From the NCBI RefSeq assembly GCF_009177095.1, contig NZ_AP021861.1, positions 6,858,259 through 6,922,258 of the forward strand: DNA of 64,000 nt. The letters are read 5' to 3'. The translations under genes and the position numbers were made by a program. The stretch comes from Lacipirellula parvula (GTDB lineage Bacteria; Planctomycetota; Planctomycetia; Pirellulales; Lacipirellulaceae). Positions 36,118 to 43,145 of this stretch are shown in pieces (position 1 is the first letter of the stretch; each line of letters opens with the position of its first letter). The notes beneath the pieces are model-generated. The model worked only from the letters and a program-made list of their open reading frames with translations. It ran no database searches and had not been told where the DNA came from.

Positions 36118-38346
36118 AGGCATCGCGGGAGTCACTTCCTCGCCCGGGCGGTAGCTGCGGACGGCATGCCTCAACACTTGGGCTTCGGTGAAGCGTTCGG
36201 TCTTCAATCGTTGCTCGGCCAGCAGTTTGGATTGGTCGAAGTAGTGCGGCGAGCGCGGGTCGCCGCTCACGCCGAAGGGGACAAGGCTCGCGCCGCGGAC
36301 GCCCTCGGGGGCGAACTCCCACGCGGCGAGGTACGAGACGCCCGCCATGCCGTATCGTTTGCGCTGCGAGATCACCAGCGGGATGTCGATGCTCGGCGAG
36401 TAGTACTGCGTGAGCGCGACGCCCATCGGGCCGTGGCCGCCGATGCAGGGGAGACTTGGGCCGCCGTCGACGAAGCGGGCGTCGGTGAGATCGGCGACGC
36501 GCGAGGTTCGCTGCGAGCGGTAGAGTTCGCCGTACGGAACCTTCCAATCGCCATGGAAATCAACGAGCCCTTCTGCGGCTCGCACGAGCGCGGCGAGTTG
36601 CTTCTCTGGCTTGTCGACGAACTGCGCACGCATCGTTTCGCCCGGGTAGCTGGGGCCGTAGAGGAGTTCGTACCACGCGGTGCAAAGCGTCGCTGCGGTC
36701 GAGTCGGCGGTGATGCGGCCATCCCACGCGAGGAGGTGTTCGAGGTAAGGTCGCACTTGCTCAGCCGCCTTTGGATCGGCTGCTTTTAGTTTTTCGAGTT
36801 CGGCGGCGTACTTCGGCAGTTCCTGGCGAGCCCAGTAAACTTCGGTGTCGAACGCGAGTCGCTGCCAGTCGGCGAACGTGATCTTGTTGACGCCGCGGAG
36901 CAGTTCGAGCGAGCGGAGCGAACGGCGATTGCGAACCTCGCCGTCGCCGACCATGTACTTGGGGAAGTCTTGCGGCTGGGGGTTGCCGCCGTCGGTCACT
37001 TGGAACGGCGTCGAGTTGCAGTTCTGCAAGAAGCCGGCGCCGGGGTTCGAGACTTGCGGCAGCTCTTCGAGTTCGTGCACGCCGAGCCACTCGGCCGCGG
37101 GGTCGGCGCCGTCGACCGGCTGCGACCAATCGAACCGCGGGTTGCGGCGCGGGATGCGGCCGTTGTAGAGAAACCACGAGTTGCCGTCGGCGTCAGCGTA
37201 GACGATGTTCATGAACAGCATTTGCATTGGCGCGAGCGCGGTGCGGAACTCGGCTTGGTTCTTCGCCCGCATCATGCCGAGGGCTTGCCGCATTGGCACC
37301 GCTTCGAACAGACCCGAGATCCGTGCGGCGAGCATCGTCCGGTCGTCTTCGCGCTGGACGATTGGGCCGTGATGCGTCTTGCGGAAGAGGTGGCGGCGAT
37401 CTTCGAGGCCGGTCGACTTGCGGACGCGAATCGTTTCGGTCCACTCCTCCGCCTGGCGGTAGTCGTTGCCATACTCGTAGGCGAGCGGTTGCTGCGGATC
37501 GCTGAACTTCACCCGCCATAGGTCGGCGATGTCGGGGCGATTCGTGACGAGCGTCCAGCCGAGGCGATCGTTGTGGCCCATCGCCGGGGTGGGGCTACCG
37601 TAGAAGCCGGCGCCGATGAAGTTCCACGGGGCGCCGTCGACGCCCCCCTTGCTCTGGAGGTGCGACTCCATGAGCTGCGTGAAGCCGAACCACGGCATGT
37701 GGGGGCTCGCCATCAACAGCGGATGGCCGCTCGCGCTGCGGGCGCCGTTGACGACCCAGCCGTTCGAACCAGTGGCGGCCCAAATTTGCGGATTGCGGCG
37801 CGGCAGGAACTCGTCGGAGAGACCGGTGAAGCGGAACGAAAGCTCGAGCGCGACTTGCCGGAAGTACGCAAGGACGTGCCACGGTTCGAACCGCTCGATC
37901 ATGCGCGGTTTGACTTCGGGATGCATCGCGAGGAAGTGGTTGATCCCCGCCACGAACGCCGCGTAGAGTCGCTGCGACTTGCGATCGAGCGCGGCGAAGT
38001 CGCGCTGGCTGCGGGGAACAATCTCGAACGCGCGGTTCAGCAGATCGGAGTTGATCCCCTGCGGACCGTGGACTTCGCTGTAGCGGCCGAGGGCGAGGAT
38101 GTAGACGTCTTCGACTTGCCAGAAGTAATCCTCGGCCTGAACGTAGCCGTAACCGAAGATGGTCGCTTCGTCGTCGTCGCCAATGACGTGAGCGAGGCCG
38201 AACTCGTCGCGGTGGATGGTGACGTGCGGAGCAAGCTCGCCGGCGGTGGGGAGCGCGTCTGGTTCGGCGGCCGTGATGAATGCCGGGAATGCTTCAGCAC
38301 AGAGCACACAGAGAGCACAGAGGAAAATGCGGAGAGTCGCGTGCAT
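36106..38346 (-). CDS. Exported penicillin-acylase-family amidase
   Basis: A 746-aa Ntn-hydrolase of the penicillin amidase family. The signal peptide (RIFLCALCVLCAEAFPAFIT) is followed by the alpha-chain region (AHVIGDDDEATIFGYGYVQAEDYFWQVE) and the beta-chain start ATGSNGWVVNG at Ser 194, the nucleophile released by self-cleavage in known members. The calcium and substrate regions of the beta-chain follow. Natural substrates in this family are N-acyl compounds such as acyl-homoserine lactones or amino-acid amides; the specific one here is unknown. The last three codons and the stop lie inside the intergenic hairpin at 36021-36117. Confidence 0.88.
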   Translation of the reverse strand: MHATLRIFLCALCVLCAEAFPAFITAAEPDALPTAGELAPHVTIHRDEFGLAHVIGDDDEATIFGYGYVQAEDYFWQVEDVYILALGRYSEVHGPQGINSDLLNRAFEIVPRSQRDFAALDRKSQRLYAAFVAGINHFLAMHPEVKPRMIERFEPWHVLAYFRQVALELSFRFTGLSDEFLPRRNPQIWAATGSNGWVVNGARSASGHPLLMASPHMPWFGFTQLMESHLQSKGGVDGAPWNFIGAGFYGSPTPAMGHNDRLGWTLVTNRPDIADLWRVKFSDPQQPLAYEYGNDYRQAEEWTETIRVRKSTGLEDRRHLFRKTHHGPIVQREDDRTMLAARISGLFEAVPMRQALGMMRAKNQAEFRTALAPMQMLFMNIVYADADGNSWFLYNGRIPRRNPRFDWSQPVDGADPAAEWLGVHELEELPQVSNPGAGFLQNCNSTPFQVTDGGNPQPQDFPKYMVGDGEVRNRRSLRSLELLRGVNKITFADWQRLAFDTEVYWARQELPKYAAELEKLKAADPKAAEQVRPYLEHLLAWDGRITADSTAATLCTAWYELLYGPSYPGETMRAQFVDKPEKQLAALVRAAEGLVDFHGDWKVPYGELYRSQRTSRVADLTDARFVDGGPSLPCIGGHGPMGVALTQYYSPSIDIPLVISQRKRYGMAGVSYLAAWEFAPEGVRGASLVPFGVSGDPRSPHYFDQSKLLAEQRLKTERFTEAQVLRHAVRSYRPGEEVTPAMPKTE

Positions 38347-38407
38347 TTTCTTTTCTCTGTGGTTGGTTTTGAAGTGGAACGTTTGACGTTTGCGGAGCTG
38401 CTTTTTT

Positions 38408-38493
38408 GAACCGCCAAGGACGCCAAGAGCGCCAAGGAAATGCGGGGATTATTTTTGTATTCCCTTGGCGCTCTTGGCGTCCTTGGCGGTTAA
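38408..38493. repeat. AACCGCCAAGGACGCCAAG paired hairpin
   Basis: A perfect 29-bp stem: the left arm starts AACCGCCAAGGACGCCAAG (38409) and the right arm ends GTCCTTGGCGGTTAA (near 38492), with about 25 bases of A/T-rich loop. Each arm is built of near-tandem CGCCAAG units. It lies between two minus-strand genes. Confidence 0.93.
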
Positions 38494-38512
38494 GTCTTTG
38501 AACTTCAATGCA

Positions 38513-39517
38513 CTAAACATGCGGTCGTACCAGCGTCCGGCCGTGCGTTTGGCCGGCGAGCATCTCTTCGACGGCGGCGGGGACTTGGCTGAGGGTGATC
38601 TCGCGGCGGAGGCGTTCCAAGTGTTCTAGTTTCCACTCCGTAGCGAGGCGCCGCCAGATCTCCAGGCGGGGCGTGCGGGGACATTTCGCGGAATCGATGC
38701 CGTAGAGGGTGACGCCGCGGAGGAGAAATGGGTAAACGGTGAGCGGCAGTTGGTCGCCCGCAACGAGCCCGCAGGCGGTGACGCAGCCGCGGTAGGCGGT
38801 GCTTCGCAGCAGCGTTGCCAGCACCTTGCCGCCAACGGTGTCGACGGCGGCGGCCCAGCGGCCTTTCAGAAGCGGGCGATCGGTGGCGTCGGCGACCTCG
38901 TCACGAGCGAGGATCGACGTGGCGCCGAGTTCGCGGAGGAGCGGCGTTTGTTCCGGTTTGCCGGTGACGGCGGCGATTGTGTAGCCGAGCTTCGCGAGGA
39001 GTGCGACCGCGAGCGAACCGACGCCGCCCGTGGCGCCAGTGACGACGATCTCGCCGTCTGCGGGCGTGATGCCGTGATTGACGATGCGCTCGACGCACTG
39101 AGCGGCGGTGAAGCCGGCGGTGCCGTAGGTCATTGCCTCTTCGGCGGTGAGCTCGGCGGGCAGGCGGACGACCCACGCGGCGGGGACGCGAATGAACGCG
39201 CTGTACCCGCCCCAGGCGGCGGAGCCGAGGTCGTAGCCTGTGACGAGGACCGGATCGCCGGGGCGAAAATCGGATGAGGTGGTTTCGACGACGCGGCCGG
39301 CGGCGTCGATCCCCGGCACGTGCGGCAGCGACCGGACGATCCCCTCGTGCGCGCGGCAGGCGAGTGCGTCTTTGTAGTTGAACGACGAGGCGCTCACTTG
39401 GATGAGGACGTCGCCCGGCGGGAGGTCGTCGATCGTGAGTTGCTCAACGCCGCACGCGACGGCGCCGGCGGCGTTGCGGCGGACCATGAGGCAGGGGAAG
39501 TGATTTTGTGACGACAT
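38513..39517 (-). CDS. YhdH/YhfP-family quinone oxidoreductase (acrylyl-CoA reductase-like)
   Basis: A 334-aa NADPH-dependent medium-chain dehydrogenase. Key blocks: the N-terminal catalytic GroES-like fold with FNYKDALACRAHEG, then HVPGIDAAGRVVETTSSDFRPGD, and the nucleotide-binding domain VTGATGGVGSLAVALLAKLG (about 160-180). There are no zinc ligands, as expected for this group. Members such as AcuI reduce acryloyl-CoA and others reduce quinones. The substrate in this organism is not known. An internal substitution I cannot explain is not visible; the protein is of normal length. Confidence 0.88.
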   Translation of the reverse strand: MSSQNHFPCLMVRRNAAGAVACGVEQLTIDDLPPGDVLIQVSASSFNYKDALACRAHEGIVRSLPHVPGIDAAGRVVETTSSDFRPGDPVLVTGYDLGSAAWGGYSAFIRVPAAWVVRLPAELTAEEAMTYGTAGFTAAQCVERIVNHGITPADGEIVVTGATGGVGSLAVALLAKLGYTIAAVTGKPEQTPLLRELGATSILARDEVADATDRPLLKGRWAAAVDTVGGKVLATLLRSTAYRGCVTACGLVAGDQLPLTVYPFLLRGVTLYGIDSAKCPRTPRLEIWRRLATEWKLEHLERLRREITLSQVPAAVEEMLAGQTHGRTLVRPHV

Positions 39518-39733
39518 CGGTAAACTGGCGGCGGTGCGCGGAGAGAGAGCGGCGAGCGCTATGACGGACGCTCGGCGAAGCGTGACTTGTCGTTATACAG
39601 CGCGACGGGTGCCATGTCGTCGCGGAGCGTCGCCATGTGGAACCATGGTGGAGCCTTTGCGAGGGTTCGGCATGCTCACGCCTTGCGGGGCGAGAGCATG
39701 GCGCATAGCGGTGCGTTCGGGCCATGTCGGTCG

Positions 39734-39762
39734 AGCCCCCGGTTTGAAGAACCGGGGGCTAA
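39734..39762 (+). repeat. AGCCCCCGGTTTGAAGAACC hairpin, copy 1
   Basis: AGCCCCCGGTT-TGAAG-AACCGGGGGCT followed by AA. Copies at 58890-58918 and 61873-61902. The rest of the 291-bp gap 39518-39809 shows no gene. Confidence 0.9.
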
Positions 39763-39809
39763 TGAAATTGGATGAGCGGCAGGTATTTGGGGGTTGACGC
39801 GGCGGGGCG

Positions 39810-42800
39810 TTAGCGGGCGGCCCCGATTTCTTCGTGGGGATCGAAGAGCGTTTCAGCGGCGGGGAGCGTGTTGGCGGGGCCGACTGGTCGCTGAAGCGAC
39901 TCAGTTCGATGGGTGGAGGCGGTGCGATGAGTGGGGGCAGGGTGGGAGGAACGGGGAGGAGTTGACGGCGTTGGGGGGGCGATCGGTGCGTCGTGGCGTG
40001 GGGAGCGGGAGGGGCGGGCGTGGCTTCTCACGGCCGTTTGATCGTGAAGCGTCAGCGCGGCGGCGCCGAGCGGTTCGGCGTCGGCGCTTGTGAACGCAGC
40101 GTCGACGGCGGCAAGCGTCGCGCCTGCGGCCGGGGCCATGACGGCGGCGGATTCCGCGGCGGGCGCTTGCTTGCCGAAGTTTCCTTTCCAGACGTCGAGG
40201 TCGAAGCCGTTCACGAGGCCGTTGCCGGTGCCGTCTGCGCCCGAGCCGTAGGGTTCGACGCGGGTGTTGAAGCTGCGCTGCCAGGCGAGTAAGTCGGCGC
40301 CGTCGACGACGCCGTCGCCTGTGTAGTCGCCGGATTGCGGGGTCGCGGATTCGCGGAGAACATACATTTCGACGCCGAAGCCGGTGAAGGTGCGCTCGCC
40401 GCCTACGAATGCCAAGTTGCCGTTAAGGTTGATGAGATTTTTCGTTTGTCGATTGCTCAACGAATAGACGTCCGTCAGAAGTTCTGCTTGCGACGAGGAG
40501 CTGTTGATGCGGTAGATCGCTTCTAGGTTGGCCAGTTGAGGTCGGGCGACGAAATAGAGCCAATCGCCGATGACGACGTATTGCGGAGTTTGGAAGGGGC
40601 TGAGGGGAAAAGAACTTAACGTACCAGGCGCGACGTCGGCGGCGAGTACCGTGCCGGCGGCCGTGCCGTCGCTTTTCCAGAGCTCGTTGCCGCTGGCCGG
40701 CGTCGTAGCGCTGAAGAAAAGCGTGCCGTTGAAGTTGAAGAGATTGAGCGGGCTGCTGTTCGTAGAGCCGGGAATGATGTCGAGGACTTCGAACGTTCCC
40801 TCTGGCGTGCCGTCGCTACGCCACAGCTCGCGGCCATGGTCGAGGGTGAGAGGCGTGAAGAACAACGTGCCGTTGACGTTCACCATACTCGTCGGAACGC
40901 CGCCGATGCTGGTTGGCTGCAGGTCGATGATGCGGCGGGCGCCTGCGGAGTCGGCGATCCAAAGTTCGTCGCCAGCGGCGACGTCGCGCATGAGGAAGAA
41001 GACTTTGTCGCCGACGACGGTCAGGCGAGCGGCGGTCGCGTCGATTGTGGCCTCGGCGAAGCTGGTGACTTGGACGGGCGTCGACTCGCCGGGGGCAAGC
41101 TTCCAGAGTTCGCGGCCCGTCGTCGGAGTGATGGCCGTGAAGTAGAGCGTACCGGCGGCGACGACGAAGTCTCCTGGCGACGATGAGGCCGCGCCTTGGT
41201 TGAGGTCTGCCGCGCGCATGGTTCCGGCGACGGTTCCATCGCTGCGCCAGAGTTCGGCGCCGCTGGAGTCGTTCGCTGCGTAATAGAGGACGCCGCCGAC
41301 GTTCGTGAACTGACGCGGAAAGCTGCTGGAGGCGCCGGGATTGGCTTCGGCGACGAGGGTGGTTCCGGCGGCGGTGCCGTCGCTGCTCCAGAGTTCGAAG
41401 CCGCTCGCGCCGTCGTTAGCGGCGAAGTAGAGCTTGCCGTTGACGTTGACGAAGTAGGTCGCCGGCGACAGGGAAAAACTGGAATTAGCGCCTGGGTAGA
41501 TATCTTTGACGATAAACGTCCCGGCGCTGGTTCCGTCGGTGCGCCAGAGCTCGTTGCCGTGCACGCCGTCGTAGGCGATGAAGTAGTAAATGCCGTTGAC
41601 CTCCACCGGGACGGAGGGGTTCGACGCATCGGTGGAGATGCGGACGTCTTTGACGAGTCGCGTTCCGGCGGCTGTGCCGTCGCTGATCCAAGGTTCGGGG
41701 CCGACGGCGCTGCTGCCGGCGGCGGTGAAGAGGATTTGGCCGTTGAAGTTGGCGAAGCGGCTTGCGTTTGAGGAGCCGACGCCGGGGAGGATGTCGCGAA
41801 TGAGCGCGACGCTGGCGCCGTCGAGTTGGTAAAACTCGACGCCGGCGCCGGCGGTGGCGGCGCTGAAGTAGAGCGTGCCGTTGATGTTGGCGAATTGGGC
41901 GGGGTTCGAAGCCGCTGCGCCGGGGTTGATATTTTCAACGAGCAGAGTGCCGGCGGCGGTGCCGTCGCTGCGCCAGAGTTCGGCGCCGTTCACGCCGTCG
42001 TTGGCGGCGAAATAGAGGACGCCGCCATAGTTGAAGAGGTACTTTGGGTCGGAGGCGTTGATTCCGCTGCGAATGTCTTTGACGAGCATGGTGCCGGCGG
42101 TCGTGCCGTCAGATTTCCAGAGCTCGGCGCCTTCGATTGTCGTGCGATCGGCGACGAAGAAGAGCGTGCCGCTGACATTCGTCAGCCGACCGAGAGAGTC
42201 GTTTCCGAAAGGGTTGAGGTCGGCGACCCGCTGCGTGCCGACGACCGTGCCGTCGGTTTTCCAGAACTCAATGCCGTCGATGCCTTGATTGGCGGTGAAA
42301 TAGAGCGTTGAGCCGACTTGCGTGAAGTTGGCGAAGGGGCCGCTGGACGATGACGAGCTGAAGGTTCTGAGCAACGTAGGCTCGGCAGCGGAGCCGTCGT
42401 CGAGGAACAGCGAATAATTGCCGCCGGCGTTGCGGGCGGTGAAGACGAGCGCGCCGTTCAAATTGAACTGCGGCAGCGCTTGGGAGGTGGTTGCCCCGGG
42501 AAGAACGTCGCGGGCGATGACCGTGCCGTCGGCCGTGCCGTCGCTTTTCCAGAGTTCCGTGCCGGTTGCGTCGTCGGTGGCGCTGAAGAAGAGCGTGCCG
42601 TTAATGTTCGTGAGGGCCGTGGGCGATGAGCCGCCGCCGGCGCGGATCTCTTTGACCAACCAGGTGCCGGCGGTCGTGCCGTCGGTGCGCCAGAGCTCCA
42701 CATTCTTGGAGCTTTCGCTGGCGGCGAAATAGAAGACGCCGTTGACGTTGGCGAGTACGGAGCCTGTGGTTTCGAAGGTGCGGATGCGCGTCGTGCCCGC

Positions 42801-43049
42801 TTCCGTGCCGTCGGTGCGCCAAAGTTCCGCGGGGGATGTGGTCGAGGTGAAAAACAGCGCGTGGTCGCCATTGACGACATACCCCAACGGAGCCGAGCCC
42901 TGCCCCGTCGGAATGGAATTGATATCGAGCAGCAGCTCGGGGACGGCGCTGAGAACTTGGCGTGGTTCGAGCGTTTCGAATTGCAGGCGGTTGCCGGCGA
43001 TGCGCGGCGAAGTCGGGCGGGCGGAGCGATGAGAGCGGCGGTGGTGCAC
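39810..43049 (-). CDS. Giant exported ELWxxDGT-repeat protein with dockerin-like C-terminus (copy A)
   Basis: A 1079-aa protein starting GTG 43049; a GGAGG ribosome-binding site lies four bases upstream. The N-terminus carries the planctomycete export motif (LQFETLEPRQVLSAVPELLL). Then about 16 copies of a roughly 45-residue repeat follow, each with ELWxxDGTxxGT (for example ELWRTDGTEAGT, ELWKSDGTAAGT). Near 930-985 a pair of dockerin-type calcium repeats (DYTGDGVVDGADLLAWQRSF and NGLVNGFDLDVWKGNFG) and a Pro/Ser/Ala tail close the protein. It is a tandem paralogue of the gene upstream. Function is unknown; repeats of this type form beta-propeller-like or adhesin surfaces. Confidence 0.88.
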   Translation of the reverse strand: MHHRRSHRSARPTSPRIAGNRLQFETLEPRQVLSAVPELLLDINSIPTGQGSAPLGYVVNGDHALFFTSTTSPAELWRTDGTEAGTTRIRTFETTGSVLANVNGVFYFAASESSKNVELWRTDGTTAGTWLVKEIRAGGGSSPTALTNINGTLFFSATDDATGTELWKSDGTADGTVIARDVLPGATTSQALPQFNLNGALVFTARNAGGNYSLFLDDGSAAEPTLLRTFSSSSSSGPFANFTQVGSTLYFTANQGIDGIEFWKTDGTVVGTQRVADLNPFGNDSLGRLTNVSGTLFFVADRTTIEGAELWKSDGTTAGTMLVKDIRSGINASDPKYLFNYGGVLYFAANDGVNGAELWRSDGTAAGTLLVENINPGAAASNPAQFANINGTLYFSAATAGAGVEFYQLDGASVALIRDILPGVGSSNASRFANFNGQILFTAAGSSAVGPEPWISDGTAAGTRLVKDVRISTDASNPSVPVEVNGIYYFIAYDGVHGNELWRTDGTSAGTFIVKDIYPGANSSFSLSPATYFVNVNGKLYFAANDGASGFELWSSDGTAAGTTLVAEANPGASSSFPRQFTNVGGVLYYAANDSSGAELWRSDGTVAGTMRAADLNQGAASSSPGDFVVAAGTLYFTAITPTTGRELWKLAPGESTPVQVTSFAEATIDATAARLTVVGDKVFFLMRDVAAGDELWIADSAGARRIIDLQPTSIGGVPTSMVNVNGTLFFTPLTLDHGRELWRSDGTPEGTFEVLDIIPGSTNSSPLNLFNFNGTLFFSATTPASGNELWKSDGTAAGTVLAADVAPGTLSSFPLSPFQTPQYVVIGDWLYFVARPQLANLEAIYRINSSSSQAELLTDVYSLSNRQTKNLINLNGNLAFVGGERTFTGFGVEMYVLRESATPQSGDYTGDGVVDGADLLAWQRSFNTRVEPYGSGADGTGNGLVNGFDLDVWKGNFGKQAPAAESAAVMAPAAGATLAAVDAAFTSADAEPLGAAALTLHDQTAVRSHARPSRSPRHDAPIAPPTPSTPPRSSHPAPTHRTASTHRTESLQRPVGPANTLPAAETLFDPHEEIGAAR

Positions 43050-43145
43050 GGGGCCTCCGGCAATGAAGAGCGATGAGCCGTTAAGCTACGCTAGATTGCG
43101 GCGGCAGACAATTAAAGCAGCTGGAATGCGGGCGCGGGCCGGGCG

